A stretch of DNA of 64,000 nt from Pholiota molesta. Lineage: Eukaryota > Basidiomycota > Agaricomycetes > Agaricales > Strophariaceae. How positions within the stretch are numbered: the first letter of the stretch is position 1; each line of letters begins with the position of its first letter. The notes below the pieces were generated by a model. That model saw only the letters and a list, made by a program, of their open reading frames with translations. It was not told where the DNA came from and ran no database searches. The translations under genes and the position numbers were made by a program. This document shows, one piece after another, positions 12,987 to 24,055 of the stretch. The stretch is taken from NCBI GenBank assembly GCA_014925825.1, contig JACGCK010000070.1, positions 124,001 through 188,000 on the forward strand, in the 5' to 3' direction.

Positions 12987-13943
12987 ATGACATCCCTCCT
13001 CCTATGCGGAACGGGTTCAACAGGACTTGCAATCGCGAAACTCCTTCATGAGGCCAACCATCCAGTTCTCCTGACATCGCGTACGGGAAAAGCTCCGGAG
13101 CCTTACAAAGTAGCAACATTCGATTGGCTGGACCACACAACGTTCGAGAACCCTTTCAAGGTCGATTCCAACATCGATCGCGTCTATATCGTTTCGCCTA
13201 CGATATATGACATGCTTCCGCATGCGAAACCTTTCATCGACCTTGCAGTAACGAAAGGAGTCAAGCGATTTGTGTTGCTGAGCGAAAGCCAGCTGCGTCC
13301 GGGTGACCCATATACTGGCAAGATCCACCAGTACTTGTTGGATATCGGGGTAGATTACTTCGTCTTGCGTCCTACATGGTATACTCGTGAGGCCTTCAAT
13401 GTCAACACAAAGACTTGATTTCTGATCCTTCGCCAGAAAATTTCGGTCGCTATTTCTATCTCAGCATTCGGGAGCAAAACGAGATTTTTTCGGCGACGGG
13501 CAATGGCTGCATCCCCTGGTTATCCATTGACGACCTTGCAAAGTTGGCATTCGATGCTCTGACCGCAGAGAAAAGCTTCAACAAGGACAGTTTTGTCTTT
13601 GGACCCGAGCTCTATACATACGAAGAGGTATGTTATTGGGAGCATCCGAACGAAATCTTGCGACGAAGGCGCTAATGTAAAATTTCAGATCGCTGAAATT
13701 TTCACTGAAGTTTTGGGAAGGAAGATTACTCACAAGAAACTCTCTACAACCGAGTTTTCACAGCTCTTCTCGTCATTCGGCGTTGCCCCTGTGCACGCTG
13801 ACCTTTTGGCGTCCATGGAACAGGCCGTTTCCGACGGTGTAGAAGAAGGCCTTTTCAACTCTCCTGCAGACAAGAAACATATAGGTGAACGCAAGCTATC
13901 CGATTACATCCGAGAAAACAAGCAGTTATGGATCAAAGAGTAG
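12987..13943 (+). CDS. NmrA/EasG-like NAD(P)-binding Rossmann protein
   Basis: The N-terminus MTSLLLCGTGSTGLAIAKLL is a Rossmann beta-alpha-beta with a GxGxTG-type dinucleotide loop. It is followed by SRTGK (probable cofactor-specificity loop), VKRFVLLSESQ and LRPTWYT, the order seen in atypical short-chain dehydrogenases of the NmrA and ergot-alkaloid EasG (festuclavine dehydrogenase-like) group. The middle part reads SATGNGCIPWLSIDDLAKLAFDAL, typical of these proteins. A 61-nt intron (13628-13688) separates YTYEE from IAEIFTEVLGRK. The frame changes near 13403-13412: read directly it stops at TGA 13416-13418, but losing one AC of the ACAC run, or gaining one base, gives a continuous VN-KDLISD. 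A redox or sensor role is inferred. There is no evidence of ergot alkaloid synthesis, since no other eas-type genes are nearby. Confidence 0.65.
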
Positions 13944-14130
13944 ACACTCATCTATTTTCCATACTATGTAAAATCCAAAGTTCTTCGTGATGTTATTCCT
14001 GTCACGGACGGCGTTCACCTGGATCTTGGTAAAATTCGGAGGTGAAGGTGGGCAAGATCTATTTTGGATGTGTACAAGCCTATTACATACACGCTATCTG
14101 TCTTTCCAAGCGCCCTGCCTGGCGCATAAT

Positions 14131-17100
14131 CTAAGGCTTCCCATCTTGCGTTTCAGAAGGGGTCTTCCCGTCTTCCACTGGCTCACTTGCCAGAACTAGT
14201 TTGCGCAATGACTCTTGTTCAGAGGAGGCTTTGAACACCGTGGACAATGGGAACTTTGCCTGGGCAGCGGCGGCGAATTCTTCAGTTCGAGATGATTTAA
14301 GCGATGTCAAGAAGCTGAGAGCGGCTATGCAAGTCTGTACATCGCAGAACGCGTAAATAATACATGAGTGATTGACCAGTTATAAAGCAGCTGGAAGAAA
14401 GAACGCAAACGCACATGAATTTCCAGCTGAACGTCTTGCGCAAATAAGCCAAACAATACACTCTCCACCTCGGCCAAAGGAGCCTCGAGGCGGCGCAGGA
14501 CACGGGCGGCGGCGAGAACTGCTTTGCCATCTGTGGAATGGCGTTGGAGATATTGTGAATTGAATGTCTCTAGCGAAACTTCAGCAGGAATTAAGTTGCT
14601 CAAGGCTTCCGTGAAAACAGGTCCAATTGGTGCAGGGGGTGTTTGGGGGAGGGCAGCGGCTGTAGAAGGAAAATGTAATAAGGAGAAATGAGAAAGATAT
14701 AGCATTAGTTGAGAATTTTGCTGAAAAAAAGACATGGGCGCACCTCGTAGCTTCAAATCGACCAGTCTCACATGGAGTTCTGGGTGGTTGGCATCGAGCG
14801 CAGCGACCTGCTTTAGTGCACCGACGGCTTGTAGCAATTTTTCTGGAAACAAAAATGCTCTCAGTCAGTCGCCCAAGCATTTTTGGAAAGAAGAACCGTA
14901 CTTCTTCGAATGGCCACGTCGTAGATGGCTATCCAGACATCGATATTATCCGCAGCGAGAGTTCTGAGAGGGTCGAGGAGCTTCGCAGCCTGCTCCAGGC
15001 CGTCAGTGCTGGCAATAAGCTTGAGGCCTTCTGGATCCTCGTCTTTGGGCGGAGCAGGCTCCATGTCTGTGTTATCCTTGGCGGGGGTGGCTTAAGAAAT
15101 GCTAACGTCAGCGATGATGCGCAGACAGCTGGTGAGGGAGAAAACATGTATGTACCTTTTTTCTCCTCAGCCTGAACCTTCTGAGCAGCCTTTTTGGCCT
15201 TTTTCTTAGCCTTCTTCTCTGCATCTGTCAATGAATCTTCCCATGAACAGAGTCAATATAAAGCTTGAAGTTCGCGTAGTGACTGAGATCCATACTTGAT
15301 GATGCCAGAGCAGTAGCAATGGAAGTGTCGTCTGAAACTTCCACAAAGATCTAGGGTCAGGGGGAAAAAAAGCGATTTGTCGATTTAGGTTGGCTGCATA
15401 TACGGAAACCAAAGCAAGACAGAGACAGTACCTTGCTTGCCTCGATAGCAGCTGTGATATAGGATGGGTCCGAACGTAGCTGATCCTCCCATTTTAGCAT
15501 TCTATATATCAATTCAGCATCGCTCATAGGAGAAAGGAAGTCATCACATACTTAATATATATATTGACAGTAAATTTACGCAAGTTATATCCATGGAAGT
15601 CGAACTGATCATCCTCGAAATCGTCGAACACCTTCTTGACGGCCATGTACCGCTTGAGAGCCATGTTCGGGCGTCCGGTTCTGCGGTATGCGGCAGCACT
15701 CTCGAGCAGGAATAGCAGGGATTGCATATCCTCGAGATCGGCCGCAGGTGAAGGAGCATCTTTCTACATCAGCCAACAACGATGCGACAAGAGTCATGAG
15801 TGAAGCTTCTCAGAGTTGGTGGAAGATAAAACGAACCTTGGTAAATAACCCTAAGATATCCTCTGCTTCCTTGACCATACCCGCTCGCATCAGATACTTC
15901 CCACACTTGGTATTCAAGAACCGATCCTGTCCGTCCAGCAAACGCGCTTCGTTTGCCGCGCGCGCTGCTCCAATCGGGTCTCCTGCTCGTTTCAGAGCGC
16001 GCGCTCGTGCAAGATGCAGCTCGGGGAGTGTCGGTGTATGTGCGATGGCGATTTCGAGGAGCTCTAGCGACTTGGAGGGCTGGGAAAGAAAAGAGTAATG
16101 TTGGGCAAGGAAATATAGTGTCCACAGATAGTTTGTAGGCTCGACGTTGGTCGATGCCTTCTCAGGTGCGTATTCCTCGCGAAGATTCTCCACGATGCGC
16201 TCTATTGTTTCCCTTTTCTCCGCATCGACATATAGGGACTTGATGTCAACGAATAAGGATGGAATCCCTTTCGTCAGTCCTCGCACGAGGTATTTTTTGG
16301 CCAGTTCGGCGAATTGGTCACCCGATGCAACTTTAAGCTGTAAGCGGCGAGGAGCGGTGGCCCGGGGAAGCTGGATAGCGAATTGTTCTAGTTTTTCAAC
16401 AGCTTCAGGGTTGGGGTGATCTGGTAACCGCAGTTTATAGGAAAGACAAAAAGGTAGCACAATGAAGGGCTTACCAAGCGAAATGCCTAGGCTGGCGAAG
16501 TATTCCCTATACGATTCATAGCTATCTGCATTGTGTTCGATAAGCGCGTGCCATGCCTCCTCTGCCTCCGGAGATTTCTGTTTGGTAAGGATGCGAGCTA
16601 ACAAGGACCCAAGGTATCAGTCAGCCAAGAATCAGAGAAGGAAAATCCGCTTACCGCGCGTCCCGAGGATAGCTGTACGATCAACGATCGACCGCGACCT
16701 AGAACTCCTATCAAGCACCGCGAGCGCCTCGGAAAGATCTCCGACCTCTTCAAGTATGCTGACGTAGAATAAGAGTGTTTCTGAGTGTTCCGTGTCGTAG
16801 TCTGGTATGTTCTACACAAAGGAATGAGCTGGTGCCCGACAGGTGAATAAGAATCGCACCTTCAGTGTGCGCTGGTAATGCTCCAGCACCTTGCGCGCTT
16901 CTCCAGGATTCCCGGCGAGCCGATGTGCGACGGCAAGGGCGACCCAGTTCTGCCGCTGGTTCGGACGCAGCCTGAGGATCGCGTGGCGGGTGTCGACGAG
17001 GTTGTCATACAGCCGCAGATGTGTTTGCAGTTGAGCGGAATCTCGCAATAGATTCATATTCTCCTACTATCGATTAGCGTATTGATATCGAACCATTGAC

Positions 17101-17508
17101 TACTACTCACCTTGTCGAACTTCAACGCCTGCGTATATGACTTGAGCGCCTCCTCATAGTTCTTGTCTGCCTTCTGGATCAGGCCGAAGACATGCCAACA
17201 AATATGCGAGGTAAGGTCAAGCCGGACACCTTTCTTGACGAGCTCGATGCCCTCCTCGCGGCGGTTCATGTGCGTTAGCACCAGACCCTTCATGCATAGT
17301 GTTTCTGATCGATATACATATCAGAAAAGTGTCCTCCGAATATCCCGCAAGGCGACCGACCTCCATGCTCCGGAAATTTCTTTAGGATTTGATCAGCGGT
17401 CTTGAGACCCTTCTTGATCTGGCGGGTCTCGTACAGTGTGAGGAGCTCTTTGAAGAGCGAGGCCTCCTTGGATGGGAGCGGTGGACGCTTTGCGAGGGCT
17501 TTTGACAT
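14131..17508 (-). CDS. NAA15: N-terminal acetyltransferase A auxiliary subunit NAA15/NAT1 (TPR)
   Basis: This is the scaffold of the NatA complex, which anchors the catalytic subunit NAA10 to the ribosome for co-translational N-terminal acetylation. The start MSKALAKRPPLPSKEASLFK at 17508 matches the usual short head before the TPR array. Successive exons give KGLVLTHMNRREEGIELVKKG, SHICWHVFGLIQKADKNYEEA, NWVALAVAHRLAGNPGEARKV and YLWTLYFLAQHYSFLSQPSKSLELLEIAI. The closing part has FDFHGYNLRKFTVNIYIK, a Lys-rich segment KKAKKKAKKAAQKVQAEEKK, ATDGLEQAAKLLDPL and a C-terminal helical block that ends in TAG at 14131-14133. At least eleven short introns interrupt it, and I noticed no frameshift. 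The length (roughly 850 residues) fits the family. The NAA10 partner is not in the window. Confidence 0.92.
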
Positions 17509-18197
17509 GAGGAAATAGCAGAGAAAATGAAAGACGTGGTACAACAGCAAACAACGCGTGCTCGAAGCGCTCAACAACGAAAACAATGTCAACACCCATC
17601 ACCTCACCGATGACCACGCCTGAAATTCGAACAACTCGACATACTCGCTACTCCATTTCATGCACACACTTAATCTGTTTCTTTGGGTGTAAACCCAGGG
17701 CATAGGAAGCGAGGCGCCGATTGCCCATTCGGGGGTGTCGATTCAGACTTTTAGTCATCAGCCGTCGCCATCGCGGGGTCAACGTCGGGCGTGAGGCAAG
17801 TGCAGGTCGCTGGTGCACACTCAAAGACCCCTTTTGCGAAGGAAAGCACTTTGATTTTTGTAGCTAGACACAGCTACAGTCCAGCAGGAATTTACTGTAG
17901 TTCAAGCCCATCGCATTCCTTACAACCCTCTCAAACTCTTCTGCTACAAGTTCCAATATCCCAGAAATAAATCTGAGGCATTCGATACAACCAGAATAGA
18001 AAAGCCATCGTGAATATAAAGCTCTTCAATTTTATTTTTGAATAGAACGACAAATCCAACAGGTTGCCTCCCGTCGCGCGCCGCGCTATCGATAATAGGG
18101 GCCAACCATTTTGCTGCAATTCCATAGTGGAATAAAGGCAATGCATATACAAACATGAATGTACTTAACTAATCACATTTATGTCGAACATCAAGGC
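17509..18197. other. intergenic between NAA15 start and F-box A end
   Basis: Presumed NAA15 promoter and F-box A 3' region. Short ORFs at 17931-18156 lack domains. No repeat was recognised. Confidence 0.5.
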
Positions 18198-19816
18198 TCA
18201 TTTGTATGCAAAGTCTACAATAGCCCAAGAATCATGTCCAAATGTTAACATCCGGTTAGAGCTTTCATCGATAGTAGGTGGAAACTGCCATCGGTATGGC
18301 AAGTGGAGATGGTGCACACTCGATTGCCTAACTGTAGGGAGGAGCAAACAGACATTAGACGTGACATTGTCCTCCTCCTCAGGCCACGGGAAATTCACTG
18401 TTTTGATGCCCTTCTGGTCTTTTTTCAACTGACGCCAATCATAAGCATACATCTTGTTTATTCCGATACAAGCTATTGATGTTTTCAAGACATCAATGTT
18501 GCATATCTGTCGGATGTACGGTTTGTTGTTGGTATTATGGGGGACAGTCAATCCCAATATAACACCGTCAATGGTGAGAGCCACTTGGGCTACATACGAG
18601 TCGGAATGTGGTTGGGAGTAATGTAGTCGACTGGATAAACGAACATTGGTATGCCTCCAATATGGCTGAAGCACCAACATTGCATCAATCTTGCCGGCAG
18701 GAGATGGAAGCAAGGTGGTAACATCATAGACCAAAATTTCACTGTCGGTGAAGGCTATTAGCTTGCCGTCGGGGATGAGCAATACATTATTGTCCTAAGC
18801 ATATATATCAGCACAAACGAACAAAATTGATACATAGCAAGTGAAACGGAAGGCTTACAACATCATCGATGTAGCATTTGAAATGGACACCAGAGTCGGA
18901 AAGAAGCCAGTTGCACACTTCGAAGGAGTGGTCGTATGAGTTGAAACATCGCAGCAGATAATTGCCATGTATAGCGAAAACTACGGCTTCATCCCTTATG
19001 CCAAGGGATTTGAATTTATGAGCTTCTAGAATAGTACCAGTTCCGTTGTCCTTTAATGTCAGGCGGTAGATGTGGATTTGATCAAGGACTCCGATGTTGT
19101 GTAATTCAGACATATGAATATCAGGGCATGGATCCGGAGCGAGGCAAAGATTGAACGCCAGCTCGGGTCTGGCATTCCGGTCCAAGGACACCAACATGCG
19201 CCAGTCTTTTTCCACGCCAGTATTCAGCTCTAGATCAATGATGCAGCGTGGCTCCTGAGAGAGCGGCATATCCAGATCGTATGCGTAAACACGCCATTTA
19301 TCGTGGTTCCTGCAGGTCAGGATCCACCGCCCACCTTCCAAAAGGATGACTGCATCGCCATCCTCGCGCGTCGGCCAATCCGGCGTCGAAAAAACACGTA
19401 GGCGCGGTTTGGCACCAGTCGCCCATCCTATCTCGGAGGAAATGCGGCGCATGACGACATATTCGAGCTCTACAGCCGTATATGCAGAGATCGGTCGTTC
19501 GAGGATGGGAGGGACCAGTAATTCGCTGGAGAGCCGATAAAATAAGGACAGCCAGAGCGGCCAGGATGTGGATACATCGAAATTTTGTTTGCAGGTCTAT
19601 ATCGGTAGTACGATCAATAAACACATGAAGTCTAAGAAAGTGACCTAGCATTGAAAGTAGCAATGTACTCACCTGTCGAATTGCAAGAACATCTTCCCAG
19701 CCAAGGTGCTGGAATATCTCCACTAACAGCTCGGTTGGCAGAGCCTGGATAGTCGAATAATGGTGGCTCGGAGTGAACCGTTTCGTAGATTCATCTCGGC
19801 CATGCGTAGCTTGCAT
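18198..19816 (-). CDS. F-box protein, family copy A
   Basis: Three exons. Exon 1 (19816-19673) holds the F-box core LPTELLVEIFQHLGWEDVLAIRQ and ends at a GTGAGT donor. Exon 2 carries LFYRLSSELLVPPILERPIS and AYTAVELEYVVMRRISSEIGW, then a repeat-like region with LLEGGRWILTC, RVYAYDLDMPLSQEPRCIID and FEVCNWLLSDSG. Exon 3 (from about 18782) has LLIPDGKLIAFTDSEILVYD and ends SWAIVDFAYK. The roughly 450 residues after the F-box alternate short hydrophobic strands with Gly/Asp turns, which suggests a beta-propeller-like substrate-binding domain; that is inference. It is a probable SCF substrate receptor. The frame is intact. Copies B-E share the same exon plan and terminal DFxYK motif. Confidence 0.82.
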
Positions 19817-20580
19817 TCCAGTCGTGTTTCCGGATTCACTTCAAATTATCCGTGAGTGCCTTGTCAGTGCCGTGTGTTTTTTGTTGTGTCGAAACCTCCG
19901 TTTAATGTTTTCTCTTTCTGAATGGCTGGGTATCCAATTCGTCTAAAGTTACAAGGCAGTGGCGACGAGGAGGTATCGCAGGGTAAAGCCAGCGCAGTTT
20001 ATCTGAAATCGAATGGCAATCAGTTAACTTATTCAAATTCGAATTGTTGCGAAAACGTCAAACTTGAACAGTCACGTGATTGACGCGTTCATGTTCAATT
20101 GACAATTCAAATTGAAAGCCTCTCTCAAGATCTCAAGATCTCAAAAATCATGATCATGACCATGGATTAGTCTCCCATTGAGGCGTCGTAGTAGTGGAAT
20201 TTACTCTGCTTTACCATGCTCCTCGCAACCTTGTGAATTTTCATTTTCTAAAAGTTTTTGATCGAATATTTCGGGATTAATAGATATATTACCTACCAGC
20301 TTGCCTCGCGCGCTTGCAGTAAAGGGGCGCGCCGCGGCAGAATTTCCTGGCCCGCAATTTCATAGTTCAACAAAGTGACAAAAATGCACACACATGAGCC
20401 GATATCATATTGAGTGGGGCACCGTCACTGTGTTAGGTATGACAGTCTGCAGCATGTATGATACAGCTCAACTAATTTCTCAGTCTCCGGCTCTAGGCTT
20501 CGAACAAGGGATAACAAGATTTCAGCATAGCATGCGAAATATAGGGCATGTAGTACATACATAAGACAAAACCCAAATAT
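19817..20580. other. intergenic between F-box A and B
   Basis: It holds the copy A upstream region with the MCB/E-box element (20073-20089) and a short tandem TCAAGATC-type repeat near 20122-20145. No gene seen. Confidence 0.5.
20073..20089 (-). promoter_or_regulatory. MCB plus E-box composite element upstream of F-box A
   Basis: Read toward the gene it is AACGCGTCAATCACGTG: an MluI box ACGCGT two bases before ATCACGTG. It lies about 257 bp upstream of the copy A start. Nearly identical elements lie upstream of copies B and E. Confidence 0.6.
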
Positions 20581-22226
20581 TCAAATGTATGCAAAGTCCA
20601 GAATGACCCAGTGTGTGTCTGTGAATGTAAAAATGCGGTTTGAGCTTTCGTCAAAACAAGGAATATCATCCCAGTTATAAGGCATGGAATATTCACGGTG
20701 GGTCGATTGTGTGACCGCAGGCAGAAGGGAAGACATATCCCCGGTGGCATCCTTATCTCCTGGCCATACTAATTCCAGCGTCCTGATACCTCCCTTGTTC
20801 GGAATTTCAGCATACAGCTTGCTGATACTAGGGCGTAGCGACCATGCATTCGAAACCTTGCAATCAGATATCGGTTGGAGCTGTGGGCTCTTGTCCGTGT
20901 CATAGGGGATGGTGAAGCCATGTATAACACCGTCCATTATAACAGTCAATCGGGTCGCATGTGAGTCGAAAGATGGGAGTTGGGTGTAATGTGGCTTTTC
21001 AGATAGATTGAGGTTACCGAGCTTCCAATAGGGCCGGAGACCCCATAGTTTATTAATTTGTCCAGTGGGGTGTCGTTTGAGCTTTGTAATGTCGTAGAGC
21101 GCAATTTCATGGGTGGAGAAGCGTACAAGCTTGCCATCCGGAAGGGGAAATACACTAACCTAAGTGTAGTGTCAGCACAAACGATCAGCATACAAGCGTC
21201 AGGCTTACAAAAAGGTCATTATCATTATCCATATCCATTACCTCGATGTAGGATTTGAAATGGATGGCAGAGTTGGAAAGAAACCAATTGCACACTTCAT
21301 AAAGGCAGAGGGATTTATCCCAAGGTTCTATAAGTCTTACCAAATAATTGCCCTGGAGAAAGAGATCTCCGATATCTGTTCCCATGTCACCAAGGAGGGA
21401 TTTTATTTTACGAGCTTCAAGAAATGCTTCGCTTCCTCGGCCCTTCACAATTAGGTCGTAGATATGGATTTCATCGAGAGGCCAGTCGCTGTCAGGCGGT
21501 CGCGTAGTTTTAGTACGCAGAGTGAGACAAAGCTTAAACGCCAGTTCGGGTCTGGCATCCCGGTCCAAGTATGCAGCTATCCTCCACATTGGTTCAGCAC
21601 GATCGCCTGTCTCGAATTCGATGATGGTCCGTGCCTGGTGCCAATGGAGGGGCACATCTAAATCGTACGCGTAAATATACCCAGGATCGCGGTGCAGGGA
21701 CATCAAGAGCCAACGGCCCCCCTCCAAAAGAATCACGTCGTCGCCTTGCTCGAGACACCAGGGCAGCCAAGGCCAGCGGCAGTATGGCACTGGATGAGTG
21801 CGTACTCGCGGGAGGGCCGGATACCCCCGAGTCCATCGTACCTCAGAGGAGATGCGGCGCATGACAACGTACTCGAGCTCTGCAGATGTATATGCACTGA
21901 TTGGACGTTCGAGGATAGGTGGGACCCGCAATTCTCCAGACAGGCGGCTAAACAAGCAGACCCAGAGGGGGCGAGAAGTCGATATGTCGAAAAATAACTT
22001 GCATGTCTATATTGGCGCAATAATTCAGGAATACATGTTCATTTAAGAAGGATGCTTGGGTCGGAAGGGTTGAGATACTCACCCGCCGAGTCATGAGAAC
22101 ATCCTCCCAACCAAGGTGCTTGAATATTTCCAAGAGCAATTCAGTCGCCAGAGCTTCGATCGTGGAATAATTGCGGCTTTGAGCGAGCCACTTCGAAGGT
22201 TCGCCTTCGCTGCGCGAAACCTGCAT
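20581..22226 (-). CDS. F-box protein, family copy B
   Basis: The start MQVSRSEGEP at 22226 is chosen over the upstream in-frame ATG at 22244 because paralogues begin with MQ. Exon 1 has the F-box LATELLLEIFKHLGWEDVLM. Exon 2 follows the family plan: LFSRLSGELRVPPILERPIS, AYTSAELEYVVMRRISSEVRW, LLEGGRWLLMS, YIYAYDLDVPL and YEVCNWFLSNSAIHFKSY. Exon 3 carries FPLPDGKLVRFSTHEIALYD and VIMDGVIHGFTIPYDT and ends WVILDFAYI at 20581. The frame is open in each exon. Its start and copy A's end are separated by the copy B body plus a 764-bp spacer, a head-to-tail pair. It is a probable substrate receptor of an SCF ligase; the substrate is unknown. Confidence 0.82.
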
Positions 22227-23241
22227 TATTCGAGAACGATACAAACGAGGAGCACCTGGGCGTGTCTTCCAGCAGCACTGTTAGAGACTGCCAGCGGTAA
22301 GTAGGAATACAAAATCAAAATCAATACCGTCGAATTTAATTTTGTGATTCTGAATTCGGGAGCGAGAACTCAGAGCACGTGATTTACGCGTTAAAGAAAG
22401 GATCTAAAAAAAGAATTTAACAAAGGAAAGAAAAGAGAGTGAAAAAAGATCAACGACCACTTATATAATTTCAAAACAAGCGAAATGAGTGTCTCAGCAG
22501 TCAAAAACGGCGCGCCAGGCTAATATTTATTTGTTTTTCGCGCGATGCGCACTTTGAGAAATGGCTCGGAAATTGGAAGCACTGAACATTGAATTTACTG
22601 CCAGACTCCAGAGAGTCCTGGAAGCAAAAACAGACAGATTACACTTACAGAAATTTATTTCTGAACCTATCATTATAAGCAGTACTCATATATGTGTCTC
22701 ACTAGCAATACAAGCTCAAAGCTGTGGCACGATTCATGATGAAATTCAACGAAATGTATGGTGGCAGCCAACATAACGCCCACTATTGACACCTCCCCGA
22801 TATTGCCAATTCCATGGTTCGTAACCCATAACGCAGGACCCATTGCTCAGTGAATTCGATCGCAAGAATGGTCCACAACTTGAATGGGCATAGAAACATA
22901 TTTTTCTCCCTTCCCCCACCTCTGCGTTTCACTCGAAACTCCATTCAACAACAGGAAGCAGCTTAGTTTAAACTTGAAAGGCGTTCACTTCATCAGACAT
23001 CGCACCCCCCCATTGCAAACTCCGGCCAACTAGGCTGCGTAACACTACAGCATTTTGTTGTGGCGAGGAGCGGTGCTGCGATGTAGCTGCAGTAGTGATG
23101 CTTGAGGTACAGCTTGAATGTAAAAACTCTCCGTGGTTACCTAACAAATGGATAAAGCAAGTGAGAGTCGTATTGTACGCAAAGTGGATATCCGAAATGT
23201 AGCTCTCGCAACAATGTATAGCATCTGACTCCAGCTCCTTG
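22227..23241. other. intergenic upstream of F-box B
   Basis: The copy B promoter element lies at 22376-22392. The remainder (22400-23241) is AT-rich and then mixed; small ORFs at 22561-22776 and 22968-23459 show no domain. No gene called. Confidence 0.5.
22376..22392 (-). promoter_or_regulatory. MCB plus E-box composite element upstream of F-box B
   Basis: Read toward the gene it is AACGCGTAAATCACGTG, 150 bp upstream of the start. It differs from the copy A element at one base in 17. Confidence 0.6.
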
Positions 23242-23956
23242 TCACCGCCGGCCTTTCCTCCTCTTACTAGGCTTCGTAATCGAATCAGGCAACCACTCAT
23301 TCGCCGAGCTCTCAGGCTCCTCCTCTTTCCCCGTGTCCTTGCCAATGAGGTGCCGGTCGTCCCTCTCCTCAAAGACGCGGTGCTGCAGCGGACTGCGCGC
23401 CCCTTGAGTCGGCGACGGCGCTGACGGTTTCGATGACGAAGAGGCTTCCAAGCGCTCACGCTCGTCGGCGGCGCGCGAGGCGGCCTCGATCTCGGCGGGG
23501 CTCACGTCCTCGCCGCGGCGGATGCGGGCGGCGATCTCGGGCGTGACGCGTACGCGCCGCACGTTCGTTTGGAAGCCGTCGGCTGGGTAGGAGTGTGTAT
23601 GTGCAGCGGCAGAGCGAGAGCCGGCAAAGGAGGTGAGAGTCGAACGAAGAGAGCGCCCAGGGCAGAGCGGTCAGGAAGTGCAGCGTATCGGATAGTGGGC
23701 TAGGTGAGTGCGTGCGGGTTACGTAAAAAGAATATGCAGATACGTACCGCCCTTTCCTATGCCATAGAGCCGCAGCCGGCGCGCGAGGTACCACCGGCGC
23801 ACGAAGTATGCGGAGAGGAGGGCGATGGGCGGGATTCTGCAGCGGCCACGGTCAGCGCTTGCTCGCAGCTTCTGCACATACAGGCACAGCGGGCGAAACT
23901 CACGTTATCCACAGCAGAGACGGGTAGTCGTCGACGACGGGCGCTGACGAAGGCAT
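23242..23956 (-). CDS. small single-pass membrane protein, conserved fungal type, function unknown
   Basis: Three exons join in frame. Exon 1 (23956-23904) encodes MPSSAPVVDDYPSLLWIT. Exon 2 encodes IPPIALLSAYFVRRWYLARR and LRLYGIGKG, a hydrophobic segment followed by a positively charged stop-transfer. Exon 3 encodes DGFQTNVRRVRVTPEIAARI, then RRGEDVSPAEIEAASRAADE, and ends NEWLPDSITKPSKRRKGRR. The membrane anchor followed by a short helical domain and a basic tail suggests a protein held on an internal membrane with its C-terminus in the cytosol; this is inference. The V-P-E-I-RxGEDVSPAEIE block looks conserved-domain-like, but I cannot name a family. A relic of its exon 2 lies near 31778-31850. 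It is divergent from the FIST-like gene, with only 99 bp between start codons. Confidence 0.7.
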
Positions 23957-24055
23957 GGTGGACGTGGTGGACACTGGAGAAGGACAGCGGACGCCGGACT
24001 CGCGTCACTGTAATTTACGCGACACACGTGACGAATATTCTTGCTCTCTCCCGCC
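23957..24055. promoter_or_regulatory. 99-bp bidirectional promoter
   Basis: The two opposing ATG codons (23954-23956 minus, 24056-24058 plus) are separated by only 99 bp, so core promoter and 5' UTRs of both genes must share this interval. The plus-strand start sits in a strong context, ccgccATGG. Confidence 0.6.

Noticed and set aside
20493..20750. Minus-strand ORF overlapping the end of F-box B
   Set aside because: Out of frame with the conserved exon 3 of the family.
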